DNA from: an uncultured Clostridia bacterium
GTDB taxonomy: Bacteria > Bacillota > Clostridia > Oscillospirales > Ruminococcaceae
Assembly (NCBI GenBank): GCA_947624745.1
Contig: CANQLR010000015.1
Location: 1-56,105, forward strand
Length of the DNA: 56,105 bases
Reading direction: 5' to 3'
Shown piece by piece: positions 17,335 to 26,614 of the stretch (positions are counted from its first letter, which is position 1; each line of letters begins with the position of its first letter). A model generated the notes under the pieces. It was not told where the DNA came from and made no database searches. It saw only the letters and a program-made list of their open reading frames with translations. The position numbers and the translations under genes are program-made.

Positions 17335-18378
17335 ATGAGCGGAAAAAGACCCGAAATATCGCCGTATCAGCTTATGATACTTCTTCTGACGGCGCGGATA
17401 ATGCACACGATGATCTTTCGCTTCGACGGGTTCAGCTCGGGGCTGCCGATAATGCTCGGGCTGATAATCACGACCGCCGTTGAGGGGGTATTGTGCCTTC
17501 CGGCAGTCCTCTACTACTCGCGCGGAGGAAGGAGCGTCACGGACGACCTCGGCCGATTTTCCAAGCCCGCGAAGCTTTTGTATTCCGCCTATTTCTGCGT
17601 TATCGCAGGCGGGACGGCGGCGCTCTTCGCGCAGTTTTTACAGAAGGAATTTTCCGACTCCGTGTCCCCCGAGGCGGCGATAATTCTGCTCGGGCTGGTG
17701 GCGGCGTTCTGCGCCTCCCACGGGATAGAGGCCTTGGCGCGCGCTTCGAGCGTGATATTCTGGCTCTTTGCGGTCATGTTCGTCTGGATGGCTGCCGTCA
17801 ACGAGGGGCGGTTCGATTTTCTGAACATCCGCCCGCTCATCGGAGACGACGTTAAGACCATGCTCTCCTACGCGCTCGAATCCCTCTCCTCGGCGTGGTG
17901 GATACCGATGCTCTGCGTTTTGGGCGAGCATCTCGGCCGGGGCGCGGCGGGGGCGGCCTACGGCTTTCTGGCGCTCAAGCTTTTAATTATCGAGACGCTT
18001 TTGGTGCTGATCACCCTCGTTTTATGGAAATATATAGGCGTTCTGGGCTATCCCATCTACGCGCTCGGGGCATACGCGAAAAGCGGCTTCATTCAGCGCT
18101 TCGACGCGATAAATATGCTCGTCTGGGCGATAAACTGCGCGGCGGTGTTCGGGGTATACGTCTTTATCTCGTCAAAGCCCATGGAGGGCAAAAAATCCGC
18201 CCCACTTCTCGCGGCAGCGGTCTCGACGGCGATAGCTTTATACGAGCTTCACCGAGGGCTTCGCTATAACGAGCCGTGGCTCCTTTGGTTCAAGGGCGCA
18301 GGGATAGCCGTTTTAGGGATAGCCTTCCCGCTCGCGGCGATGATCCGAAAAAACTCCCGAAAGGCGGAAGAAAAATGA
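17335..18378 (+). CDS. Spore germination permease, GerB family (B subunit)
   Basis: 347 residues from ATG 17335 (ggaggctgaa upstream), one base after the A-subunit stop. About ten TM segments of the APC-type amino-acid permease fold typical of GerAB/GerKB; it opens with EISPYQLMILLLTARI, close to the usual 'isp.Ql..li....ig' beginning. In Bacillus this subunit binds the germinant. The stop overlaps the start of the C subunit. Confidence 0.9.
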   Translation: MSGKRPEISPYQLMILLLTARIMHTMIFRFDGFSSGLPIMLGLIITTAVEGVLCLPAVLYYSRGGRSVTDDLGRFSKPAKLLYSAYFCVIAGGTAALFAQFLQKEFSDSVSPEAAIILLGLVAAFCASHGIEALARASSVIFWLFAVMFVWMAAVNEGRFDFLNIRPLIGDDVKTMLSYALESLSSAWWIPMLCVLGEHLGRGAAGAAYGFLALKLLIIETLLVLITLVLWKYIGVLGYPIYALGAYAKSGFIQRFDAINMLVWAINCAAVFGVYVFISSKPMEGKKSAPLLAAAVSTAIALYELHRGLRYNEPWLLWFKGAGIAVLGIAFPLAAMIRKNSRKAEEK

Positions 18379-19472
18379 AAAAGCTTGCGATTTTGGCAGC
18401 GGCGATTATGCTTTTGAGCCTTGTCGGCTGCGGCTCTGCGGGCGAGGTCCAGCGTAGGATAGTCGTTCACGCGATCGGGATAGACGCCGCCCCCGAGGGC
18501 TACAGCGTTTCCTATCAGATATTCAGCGGCAAGGCACCCGACGGCGTCGCTCCCGTCGACGCCGACGAATCGACCGTCGTGACCCTGACCGCGCAGGGCA
18601 AAAACCTCCGCGAGACGGAGGAGAGCCTTCGGCTTCAGACCGGCAAGGAGGTCTTTCTGGGGGACGCCGAGCTCGTCGTCATCGGCGAGAGCGTTCCCGC
18701 GGGGGATATCCTCGAATTTCTGAATTATTTCCGGGACAGCGACATATATCTCGGAGTGAGCGTTGTCTGGTGCGAGGGCAGCGCCGCAGAAACCGTCGGG
18801 GTAAAGCTTCGTCAGGGCGGGGCGACCGCGATACTCCTGCGCGGGGTGATAGACGAGGCGAGAGAGGTCTCGAAGGCCTTAAGCTCCCGCATAATAGAAC
18901 TGACAAACGCGCTCGAGCAGGACGGCGAGACCCCCGCCATACCGATACTGACCCTTGACAAGCGGGACAGCCACGGCGACGGCTATACCCTCACCGACAC
19001 AACCATCGGCGTTTTCGGCTCGGCTCTTGTGAGCCCCGGCGGAGAGAGGCAGGACATCTCGGTGCGCGCGGCGACGGGGCTTTCGCTTCTTCGGGCGGAG
19101 GCGAAAAAGCTGACCCTTTCCCTCGGCGAGGGCGAAAAGGCCGCCTCGGCCGAGATCGACAGGTTAAAAATAACCCGCGGGCTCGAGATAGTCGGGGGTC
19201 TGCCGGAGGTAAGGCTTCACATCTCGGGGCGGTACAAGATAAACTACCTCCCCGCCGGGATAAAAGAGGAGGAGGTCCGCCTTGCCGCGCAGAGGGAGAT
19301 CCTAAGCCTCTGCTCCGAGGCCGCGGACACCCTTTTCTTCGGCGACACCGCTGAGATAACTAAGCTCGTTATGAAATACGAGCCGGCATATTTTACCGCT
19401 CGGGGGGAGAGTTTTTCCGAAATAATTCCCAAAACAGCATTTTCTGTAGATGTGCGTCTGCGAAAATATTGA
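18375..19472 (+). CDS. Germinant receptor lipoprotein, GerC family (C subunit)
   Basis: 365 residues. Signal peptide MKKLAILAAAIMLLS and lipobox LVGC, Cys19 being the lipid site. Then IVVHAIGIDAAPEGYSVSYQIF and GKNLRETEESLRLQTGKEVFLGDAELVVIGE, both typical of the Ger(x)C family N-terminal domain. Starts inside the stop of the B subunit (ATGA). Completes a three-gene ger operon; a sigma-G promoter upstream is expected but no convincing match was seen in 15800-15869. Confidence 0.92.
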   Translation: MKKLAILAAAIMLLSLVGCGSAGEVQRRIVVHAIGIDAAPEGYSVSYQIFSGKAPDGVAPVDADESTVVTLTAQGKNLRETEESLRLQTGKEVFLGDAELVVIGESVPAGDILEFLNYFRDSDIYLGVSVVWCEGSAAETVGVKLRQGGATAILLRGVIDEAREVSKALSSRIIELTNALEQDGETPAIPILTLDKRDSHGDGYTLTDTTIGVFGSALVSPGGERQDISVRAATGLSLLRAEAKKLTLSLGEGEKAASAEIDRLKITRGLEIVGGLPEVRLHISGRYKINYLPAGIKEEEVRLAAQREILSLCSEAADTLFFGDTAEITKLVMKYEPAYFTARGESFSEIIPKTAFSVDVRLRKY

Positions 19473-19491
19473 CAAAACAACATTTTACCTA

Positions 19492-19520
19492 TTGCAATTT
19501 TATCCGAAATGTGATATGAT
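19492..19520 (+). promoter_or_regulatory. Sigma-A promoter of yloU-fakA
   Basis: TTGCAA (19492-19497), 17-bp spacer, TATGAT (19515-19520), 63 bp before the GTG at 19584. Confidence 0.65.
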
Positions 19521-19583
19521 ATATCCGATATTGCACCCGGGAGGGCGGCCGCCGTCCTCCGATTCAGAATAGGGGGAATTTCC

Positions 19584-19943
19584 GTGATAAAAGTCAATAC
19601 TCACCTCGGGGCTATCGAGCTTTCGGGGGGATATCTCTCAAACCTTATAGCGCACGCCTGTTCAAGCTGCTTCGGAGTGGTCCGCATGGACCCCGCCAAG
19701 CCCTCGCAGGGGGTAAAATCGGCGGTCTTAAAGTCCAATCCCGCCGACCAGGGGGTCAGGGTGAGGCCGGGAGAAGGCCCCAAGGAGATAATAATAGATC
19801 TTCACCTGACCTTAAGCTACGGCGTGAACGTCACCGCGGTCACCGACAGCATACGCAACAAGGTCCGCTTCGCGGTCGAGCGTGAAACGGGGCTCACGGC
19901 CGCAAAGGTGAACGTCTTCGTCGACGGAATGGAAAACAGTTAA
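19584..19943 (+). CDS. Asp23/Gls24 (YloU) family protein
   Basis: 119 residues from a GTG with AGGGGGA upstream. The sequence GAIELSGGYLSNLIAHACSSCFGVV followed by IIIDLHLTLSYGVNVTAVTDSIRNKVRFAVERETGL is the Asp23 fold. Members are small cytoplasmic proteins linked to envelope stress and fatty-acid kinase. It precedes the fakA/yloV homologue by 12 bp, the same order as yloU-yloV in Bacillus subtilis. Confidence 0.9.
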   Translation: MIKVNTHLGAIELSGGYLSNLIAHACSSCFGVVRMDPAKPSQGVKSAVLKSNPADQGVRVRPGEGPKEIIIDLHLTLSYGVNVTAVTDSIRNKVRFAVERETGLTAAKVNVFVDGMENS

Positions 19944-19955
19944 GGAGTGTGTTAT

Positions 19956-21626
19956 ATGAAAACAATAAGCGGCAAGGTTTTAAGAGACGCATTTATAAGC
20001 GCCGCTAACTGCATAGCGGCCAACAAAAAGGATATAGACGCCCTGAACGTTTTCCCCGTGCCTGACGGCGACACCGGCACCAACATGGCGATGACCCTCG
20101 GAAGCGCGAAGGCCGAGCTTGAAAGAATGGGCGACGGCGTTTCGGTGCCCGAGGTCGCAAAGGCGATGAGCGGGGCTCTGCTTCGCGGCGCAAGGGGCAA
20201 CTCGGGCGTTATAACGTCGATCTTGTTCAAGGGCTACGACAAAGCCTTCAAGGACGTGGGCGAGGTCACCGCGCAGGATCTCGCGAAGGCGATGACCCTC
20301 GGGGTCGAGCGCGCCTATAAGGCCGTGATGAAGCCCACCGAGGGGACTATACTCACCGTCGCGCGGCTCGCCGCCGAAAAGGCAAACGAGCTCTGCATGC
20401 AGGATATGGATATTTCCGAAATGTGGGAGGCTGTCTGCGAGCAGGCCGAAAAGACCCTCGACGAGACCCCGGAAATGCTCCCGACCCTTAAAAAAGCGGG
20501 CGTTGTGGACGCGGGCGGCAAGGGCTTTTGCATGTATATGCGCGCCATGGGCGACGTTTTTGCGGGCAGGGGCATTTACGAGTTCAAGGAGTCCGAGGCG
20601 AAGCCCGCCGAGCCGGTCACCATCGAGACCTACGCCTCCGCCGTCGGCAAGTTCGAGGGCGAGATAACCTTTACATACTGCACCGAATACATCGTAAGAA
20701 AGGCCTCGGGCTGCGGGGAGTCCCTCAAGCTTCGGGCATACCTCGAATCCATCGGAGACTGCGTTGTGGTGGTCGAGGACGACGAGATAATAAAGGTCCA
20801 CGTCCACACCAACAACCCCGGCCTCGCCATCGAGAAGGGGCTGGAGTACGGCTCGATAAACCTCCCGAAGATAGAGAACATGCGCTATCAGCACGAAAAC
20901 GCCAAGAAGGCCGACAAGGTAACGGTGTCGAGCTCGAACAAGGCCTACGTTTCGGTCCCGCCCGAAAAGCCATACGGCTTTGTGGCGGTCGCCGCAGGCC
21001 CCGGCATAGAGGCCATGTTCAAGGACGCGGGCGCCGACTGCATCGTCAAGGGCGGACAGACCATGAACCCCTCGACGCAGGACATTCTGGCCGCAATTCA
21101 GGCTACCCCCGCCGAGACGGTGTTCGTCCTTCCAAACAACAAAAACATCATCATGGCGGCCGAGCAGGCGGTAAAGCTCGCCGACAGAAAGGTCTGCGTT
21201 TTACAGACGAGGACTATCCCGCAGGGCATCTCCGCGCTTTTGGCATACGACCCCGAGGCCGACTTCAACACGCTTAGGAGCAGCATGACCGAGGCGTTCG
21301 AGCGGGTCAAGACCGGGCAGGTCACCTTTGCCGCCCGCGACAGCGAGTTCGACGGGGTGAGCATCAAAAACGGCGAAATTCTTGCTCTCGACAACGGCAA
21401 ATTAAGCTTCGTCGACACCGACATGAACAAGGCGGCGTACCGGCTCATCAAGAGAATGGTCGACGGCGACACCGAGTTCGTGACGGTAATCGTCGGCGAG
21501 GAGGCCACCGACGCCGACGCCGAGGCGCTTCGGCAGAGGGTCGAGGAGAAATTCGGCTCGCGGTTCGACGTCACGGTGATACGCGGCGACCAGCCGGTCT
21601 ACTACTATATTATTTCGGTCGAATAA
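19956..21626 (+). CDS. fakA: Fatty acid kinase catalytic subunit, FakA/YloV (DAK2) family
   Basis: 556 residues, start at 19956 behind aaggag. The N-terminal DhaL/DAK2 ATP-binding domain (residues ~1-200) shows NVFPVPDGDTGTNMAMTL, the Mg-binding Asp cluster, and GARGNSGVITSILFKG. The middle and C-terminal domains (EDDEIIKVHVHTNNPG; FVLPNNKNIIMAA) follow YloV. FakA phosphorylates fatty acids carried by FakB proteins, feeding exogenous fatty acids into phospholipid synthesis; no fakB lies nearby. Ends at a terminator. Confidence 0.9.
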   Translation: MKTISGKVLRDAFISAANCIAANKKDIDALNVFPVPDGDTGTNMAMTLGSAKAELERMGDGVSVPEVAKAMSGALLRGARGNSGVITSILFKGYDKAFKDVGEVTAQDLAKAMTLGVERAYKAVMKPTEGTILTVARLAAEKANELCMQDMDISEMWEAVCEQAEKTLDETPEMLPTLKKAGVVDAGGKGFCMYMRAMGDVFAGRGIYEFKESEAKPAEPVTIETYASAVGKFEGEITFTYCTEYIVRKASGCGESLKLRAYLESIGDCVVVVEDDEIIKVHVHTNNPGLAIEKGLEYGSINLPKIENMRYQHENAKKADKVTVSSSNKAYVSVPPEKPYGFVAVAAGPGIEAMFKDAGADCIVKGGQTMNPSTQDILAAIQATPAETVFVLPNNKNIIMAAEQAVKLADRKVCVLQTRTIPQGISALLAYDPEADFNTLRSSMTEAFERVKTGQVTFAARDSEFDGVSIKNGEILALDNGKLSFVDTDMNKAAYRLIKRMVDGDTEFVTVIVGEEATDADAEALRQRVEEKFGSRFDVTVIRGDQPVYYYIISVE

Positions 21627-21634
21627 AAACACGG

Positions 21635-21659
21635 CGCCGCTTTTCACGAGCGGCGTTTT
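21635..21659 (+). terminator. Terminator after fakA
   Basis: Arms CGCCGCT (21635-21641) and AGCGGCG (21649-21655), then TTTT. It lies right at the start of the ABC transporter gene, so that gene probably has its own promoter or depends on readthrough. Confidence 0.7.
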
Positions 21660-21661
21660 AT

Positions 21662-23422
21662 GTGAAAGATCTTCGCGAGGTGAGGGAAATAAAAAACATA
21701 CTTAAATATTTCAAGGGCTATACCTTGGAGGCGTTCACCGCCCCATTTTTCAAGATACTTGAGGCCTGCTTCGAGCTTTTGGTGCCTTTCGTCGTCGCGG
21801 CGATAATCGACAACGGCATACCCTCGGGCGATAAGGGCTACATCGCGAAAATGTGCGGGGTGTTGGTTCTTTTGGGAGCGGTCGGGCTCGCCTCGACCCT
21901 CGCCGCGCAGTATTTCGCCGCGAAGGGCGCGGTGGGATTCTGCACGAACCTTCGCCGCGCGGTCTTTGAGCATATCGGGGACTTAAGCTTCTCCGAGCTC
22001 GACACCCTCGGGCAGTCGAGCCTCATCACCCGCATAACGAGCGACATAAACACGGTGCAGTCGGGGCTCAACATGATGCTTCGGCTGATGATGCGCTCGC
22101 CGATAATCGTCTTCGGCGCGATGATAATGGCCTTTACAATTGATTTCAAGGCGGCGCTCGTCTTTGCGGCGGCGATACCGATACTCACGGTCATCGTCGT
22201 CGGGATAACCCTTCGCTGCATACCCCTCTACGACGGCGTTCAGCGAAGGCTCGAGGGCGTTTTGCTCTCGACAAAGGAGAACCTCACCGGCGCGCGGGTC
22301 ATTCGCGCCTTCTGCAAGGAGGACGAGGAGACCGCCCGCTTCGCCGAGAAAAACGGCCTACTCTGCAAGGCCCAGAAGCAGGTCGGGCGGATCTCCGCCG
22401 CGATGAACCCCCTCACCTTCGTGACCGTCAACCTCGCGATAATAATCCTCATATGGCAGGGCGCGCTTCGGGTCGAGGGCGGTGCGCTCACCCAAGGGCT
22501 CGTCATCGCGCTCTACAACTATATGTCCCAGATTTTGGTCGAGCTTGTCAAACTCGCGAACCTCATAATCTCCGTCCCCAAGACCGTCGCCTGCCTCAAA
22601 AGGACGGTCGAGGTGCTCGATACCGAGAGCAGCATGGCGGACGGCGACTATACAGGCCGTAATATCAGCAGCGAATATGCCGTAGAGTTTATAAGCTGCT
22701 CCCTGAAATACCGCTCCGCCTCGGCGGAATCGCTCGAAAACATCAGCCTCGCCCTCAAGCCCGGCGAGAGCCTCGGGGTCATCGGCCCGACCGGATGCGG
22801 CAAGACCAGCCTCGTGAGCCTTTTGCCGCGCTTTTACGACGCGACCTCCGGCGAGGTCAGAGTCTTCGGCCGAAACGTCAAGGACTACAGCCTTGAGCGT
22901 CTTCGCGGGCTTTTCGGCTTTGTTCAGCAAAAAAGCCGCCTTTTCCACGGAACCGTCCGCGAAAATATGCTCTTCGGCGCGCCCGAAGCTTCGGATGAAG
23001 ACATCATCGAAGCCCTTAAGGCCGCGCAGGCGTGGGAGTTTGTCGAAAAGCTTGACGGCGGGCTCGACCACGTGATCGAGCAGGGTCAGTCGAACCTCTC
23101 GGGCGGACAGGCCCAGCGCCTTTCCATCGCCCGCGCCCTCGTCAGAAAGCCGAAGATCCTCGTTTTTGACGACTCCTCCTCCGCGCTCGACTATCAGACC
23201 GACGCGAAGCTCCGCGCGGCGCTTTCTGCCCTGAGCTTCAAGCCCACCGTCGTCACCGTCTCACAGAGGGTCTCGACGGTCATGCACTGCGACAAGATAA
23301 TCGTCTTGGAGGACGGAAAAACCGAGGGTATCGGCAGCCATGGCGAGCTGATGCAGACCTGCCCCGAGTACCGCGAAATTTACGACAGCCAGATAAGATC
23401 GGCGGAGGGGGGCGCGGCATGA
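21662..23422 (+). CDS. ABC exporter half-transporter with degenerate ATP site
   Basis: 586 residues: six TM helices (residues ~1-310) fused to a nucleotide-binding domain. Walker A is GPTGCGKTS, signature LSGGQAQR, Walker B ILVFDDSSSALD. The catalytic Glu after Walker B is Asp and the switch His is Gln (VTVSQRVS), so this is the non-hydrolytic partner of a heterodimeric exporter of the BmrC/BmrD or TM287/288 type. The start is uncertain: the GTG at 21662 has no Shine-Dalgarno, and AGGTGAGGG at 21677-21685 precedes only an ATA codon. Overlaps the next gene by ATGA. Cargo unknown. Confidence 0.88.
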   Translation: MKDLREVREIKNILKYFKGYTLEAFTAPFFKILEACFELLVPFVVAAIIDNGIPSGDKGYIAKMCGVLVLLGAVGLASTLAAQYFAAKGAVGFCTNLRRAVFEHIGDLSFSELDTLGQSSLITRITSDINTVQSGLNMMLRLMMRSPIIVFGAMIMAFTIDFKAALVFAAAIPILTVIVVGITLRCIPLYDGVQRRLEGVLLSTKENLTGARVIRAFCKEDEETARFAEKNGLLCKAQKQVGRISAAMNPLTFVTVNLAIIILIWQGALRVEGGALTQGLVIALYNYMSQILVELVKLANLIISVPKTVACLKRTVEVLDTESSMADGDYTGRNISSEYAVEFISCSLKYRSASAESLENISLALKPGESLGVIGPTGCGKTSLVSLLPRFYDATSGEVRVFGRNVKDYSLERLRGLFGFVQQKSRLFHGTVRENMLFGAPEASDEDIIEALKAAQAWEFVEKLDGGLDHVIEQGQSNLSGGQAQRLSIARALVRKPKILVFDDSSSALDYQTDAKLRAALSALSFKPTVVTVSQRVSTVMHCDKIIVLEDGKTEGIGSHGELMQTCPEYREIYDSQIRSAEGGAA

Positions 23423-25143
23423 AAAAAACGGTAAAAAGCCTCCTTAAGCTTTTGGGAAGATCAAAGGCCGCCCTCGCCTTAAGCATAGCCCTTGCCGCCG
23501 CGAGCGTCGGGCTCTCGCTCTACGTCCCGATACTCTTCGGCAACGCGATCGACGAGATCGTCGAGACCGGCATAAAATTCGACGTCGTGTTCGGCTTCCT
23601 GTCGCGCGCGGGGATCATCGCCGCCGTCACCGCGCTTTTGCAGTGGGCGATGGGAATGATCAACAACCGCATCACCTACGACGCGGTGCGAAACGTCCGC
23701 CGCCTCGCGTTTGAAAAGATAGAGGTCCTGCCCTTAAAATACATCGACAGCCACGCCTACGGCGATCTTTTGAGCCGGGTCATATCCGACGTAGACCAGT
23801 TCGCCGACGGGCTTCTGATGGGATTTTCGCAGTTTTTCACCGGCGTTTGCACCATCTTTGTGACCCTCGGCTTCATGCTCTATATAAACCCGCGGGTCGC
23901 GCTCGTCGCGGCGCTTCTGACCCCGCTGTCGATCTTCGTCGCCCGCTTCGTCGCGAAAAACACCCACTCTCTCTTTGAGAAGCAGTCGAAGATCCGCGGC
24001 AGCCAGACCGCCCTCGTCGACGAGATGATCGGCGGCGAAAAGACGGTCATGGCCTACGGCTACCGCGCCCGCGCCGAGGAGCGCTTCGATAAGATCAACC
24101 GCGAGCTCGAGACTACCACCCGCAAGGCGCTTTTCTACTCGTCACTCGTGAACCCCACCACCCGCTTCGTCAACTCGATGGTCTACGCGGCTGTGTGCCT
24201 TGTCGGCGCGTTCACCGTAATCTCCGGGGGAATGAGCGTCGGCGGCTTAAGCGCAATACTCTCCTACGCGAACCAGTTCACCAAGCCCTTCAACGAAATT
24301 TCCGGCGTTATAACCGAGCTCCAGAACGCCCTTGTCTGCGCGGGAAGGATATTCGAGCTCATCGACGAGCCCGCCCAGCCTTCGGACGAGGCTTTCGGCG
24401 AGCTTCCCCCGATAAAGGGCAACGTCAGCCTGCAAAACGTTTACTTCAGCTATACCCCCGAGCGCCCGCTCATCACCGATTTTAACCTTGACGTCCGCGA
24501 GGGCAGGCGGGTCGCAATCGTCGGCCCGACGGGCTGCGGAAAGACCACTCTCATCAACCTTCTCATGCGCTTTTACGACGTCGATTCGGGCGTTATCGCG
24601 GTCGAGGGCAAAAACATCGCCGAGGTAAAAAGGCGCTCCCTGCGAAGCGGCTACGGCATGGTCTTACAGGACACATGGCTCCGCTCGGGAACGGTACGCG
24701 ACAACATCACGATGGGAAAGCCGGACGCCACCGTCGAGGAGATAATCGCCGCGGCAAAGGCCACCCACGCCCACAGCTTCATAAAACGCCTGCCGCAGGG
24801 CTATGACACCGAGGTCGGCGAGGACGGCGGCAGCCTCTCGGCGGGGCAGAGGCAGCTTCTTTGCATAACCCGGGTGATGCTCTCCGCTCCGCCTATGCTT
24901 ATTTTGGACGAGGCGACCTCGAACATCGATACCAAGACCGAAATTCGGGTCCAGCGCGCGTTTGAAAAGCTGATGAGCGGCAAAACGAGCTTCATCGTCG
25001 CCCACCGCCTGTCGACGGTGATGTCGGCGGACATAATCCTTGTCATGCGCGACGGAAACGTCGTCGAGCAGGGCAACCACAGTGAACTGATGGCAAAGGG
25101 CGGATTTTACGCCGAGCTCTATAACAGCCAGTTCCGCCGCTGA
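23419..25143 (+). CDS. ABC exporter half-transporter with canonical ATP site
   Basis: 574 residues with an N-terminal TM domain and C-terminal nucleotide-binding domain: Walker A GPTGCGKTT, signature LSAGQRQL, Walker B MLILDEATSNID with the catalytic Glu, and the switch His in IVAHRLSTV. The start overlaps the upstream stop. Together with the preceding gene this makes a heterodimer in which only one of the two ATP sites hydrolyses efficiently. Probably exports a lipid, peptide or drug; nothing nearby fixes the substrate. Confidence 0.92.
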   Translation: MKKTVKSLLKLLGRSKAALALSIALAAASVGLSLYVPILFGNAIDEIVETGIKFDVVFGFLSRAGIIAAVTALLQWAMGMINNRITYDAVRNVRRLAFEKIEVLPLKYIDSHAYGDLLSRVISDVDQFADGLLMGFSQFFTGVCTIFVTLGFMLYINPRVALVAALLTPLSIFVARFVAKNTHSLFEKQSKIRGSQTALVDEMIGGEKTVMAYGYRARAEERFDKINRELETTTRKALFYSSLVNPTTRFVNSMVYAAVCLVGAFTVISGGMSVGGLSAILSYANQFTKPFNEISGVITELQNALVCAGRIFELIDEPAQPSDEAFGELPPIKGNVSLQNVYFSYTPERPLITDFNLDVREGRRVAIVGPTGCGKTTLINLLMRFYDVDSGVIAVEGKNIAEVKRRSLRSGYGMVLQDTWLRSGTVRDNITMGKPDATVEEIIAAAKATHAHSFIKRLPQGYDTEVGEDGGSLSAGQRQLLCITRVMLSAPPMLILDEATSNIDTKTEIRVQRAFEKLMSGKTSFIVAHRLSTVMSADIILVMRDGNVVEQGNHSELMAKGGFYAELYNSQFRR

Positions 25144-25208
25144 CAAGAATGTTTTAGCGGATACAAGCATATACTTGACTACCATTAAATAGCAAAGGGG
25201 TATCAAGT

Positions 25209-25679
25209 ATGATCGTAAAGACTGTGAAAATAAAGGGCATATTGAAAACGCTTCTGACCGTTTTGGTGATCGCCGCCGTGATCCTCGCCGCCGTATACGC
25301 GATAAACCGCTTTATTTCGGCAAAGCGCGCGATAAAGCTTTCGACCGAGGAGGAGATGCTTACATTCCTCCACGACCTCGGCTGGGAGACCTCCGAGACC
25401 GCGATAAATATCCGCGAGGTGACCATCCCCTCCGAGTGGAACGACGTCTACACCCGCTATAACGACCTCCAGCGCCAGCAGGGCTTCGACCTCGACAAAT
25501 TCCGCGGCGAAACCGCCTCGGTCTACTCGTTCAGAATACTCAACTATGACTCCCACCCCGACAACATGGTCGCGAACCTTCTTATCCGCGAGGGAAGGCT
25601 CATCGCGGCGGACATAAGCTGCACCGAGCTCGGCGGGTTCATGCAGGGGATCGCGAAAGCAGAAAATCCGCAAAGCTGA
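25209..25679 (+). CDS. DUF4830 family membrane-anchored protein
   Basis: 156 residues. One N-terminal TM helix (LLTVLVIAAVILAAVYAI), then a compact external domain with DLGWETSETAINIREVTIPSEWNDVYTRYN, LQRQQGFDL and GGFMQGIAK, which match the DUF4830 pattern as I recall it. Function unknown. A ggggtatc ribosome site lies before the ATG; the pseudouridine synthase follows after 21 bp. Confidence 0.7.
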   Translation: MIVKTVKIKGILKTLLTVLVIAAVILAAVYAINRFISAKRAIKLSTEEEMLTFLHDLGWETSETAINIREVTIPSEWNDVYTRYNDLQRQQGFDLDKFRGETASVYSFRILNYDSHPDNMVANLLIREGRLIAADISCTELGGFMQGIAKAENPQS

Positions 25680-25700
25680 TATGAAAAAAGGACGTGCAAA

Positions 25701-26423
25701 ATGGATAGGCTTGACAAATTCATCTCATCGCAGCTCCCCGAGATCTCCCGCGCGAAGGCAAAGGAGCTTATCCGCCGGGGCGAGGTAAAAATAAACGGCG
25801 CTTTGGTCCGCGAGCCCGAGACCAAGCTCGACCCGGCCGCCGATACCGTCTCGGTCTCGGGGCGGGATATCGGCTATAAGGAGCACCTTTATATCATGCT
25901 CAACAAGCCCGCGGGGGTCGTTTCGGCCACGCGGGACGGCCTTTCCGAAACGGTCACCGAGCTTTTGCCGTCCAACCTTCGCCGCCCCGGGCTCTTCCCG
26001 GCGGGAAGGCTCGACAAGGACGCCGTCGGCTTTTTGCTGATAACCGACGACGGCCCCTTGGCGCACCGCCTCCTCTCCCCGAAATTCCACGTCCCGAAAA
26101 AATACCTTGTCCGCCTCCGCGACCCCGTCCCCGACGGCTGCGAGGCACGGCTTCAGGAAATAGTCCTCGACGGCGAGCGGGTCAAGCCCTCAAAGCTCGA
26201 AATTACGGGCGAAAAGGAGTGCCTGATAACTGTCTCCGAGGGGCGGTATCACCAGATAAAAAGAATGTTCTCGGCGCTTTCAAACGAGGTCGTATATCTT
26301 AAGCGGGTCGAGTTCGCGGGGATACCTCTCGACTCCGCTCTTCGCGAGGGCGAGTGCCGCGAGCTTAGCTCAAGCGAGACCTCTCTTTTAAAAAATCGGG
26401 AAAAGCAGGCACAAAAATCGTAA
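25701..26423 (+). CDS. Pseudouridine synthase, RsuA/RluB family
   Basis: 240 residues. N-terminal S4 RNA-binding domain (MDRLDKFISSQL...RAKAKELIRRGEVKING), then the catalytic domain with GRLDKDAVGFLLITDDGPLAHRL, where the Asp of GRLD is the catalytic residue, and SEGRYHQIKRMFSAL near the C-terminus. Length fits RsuA, which converts U516 of 16S rRNA to pseudouridine, better than RluB. The exact target cannot be set from sequence alone. Confidence 0.9.
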   Translation: MDRLDKFISSQLPEISRAKAKELIRRGEVKINGALVREPETKLDPAADTVSVSGRDIGYKEHLYIMLNKPAGVVSATRDGLSETVTELLPSNLRRPGLFPAGRLDKDAVGFLLITDDGPLAHRLLSPKFHVPKKYLVRLRDPVPDGCEARLQEIVLDGERVKPSKLEITGEKECLITVSEGRYHQIKRMFSALSNEVVYLKRVEFAGIPLDSALREGECRELSSSETSLLKNREKQAQKS

Positions 26424-26485
26424 TAAGGGACATTTTTCCGTCAAATTTAATAAAGCTCGGCAAATAAGTTTGGTAAAAAAAACAC

Positions 26486-26514
26486 TTGTGTTTGAGGGCG
26501 ATTTGTACTATAAT
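26486..26514 (+). promoter_or_regulatory. Sigma-A promoter of the UgpC/MsmX-like gene
   Basis: TTGTGT (26486-26491), 17-bp spacer, TATAAT (26509-26514), leaving a ~95-nt leader before the ATG at 26615. Confidence 0.65.
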
Positions 26515-26614
26515 GTAAGAGTAACTTATTCTGTTATAAGTAAGACTGGGCGCGTCGCTTTATCGCTATGAAGCACGAGAGCCTAAAAATATTTCTCGAA
26601 AGGGAGGCCTACAA

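Noticed and set aside
22358-23071. Long antisense frames opposite the ABC exporter and other GC-rich genes
   Set aside because: Typical GC-rich shadow frames without ribosome sites; the sense strand has clear domain signatures.
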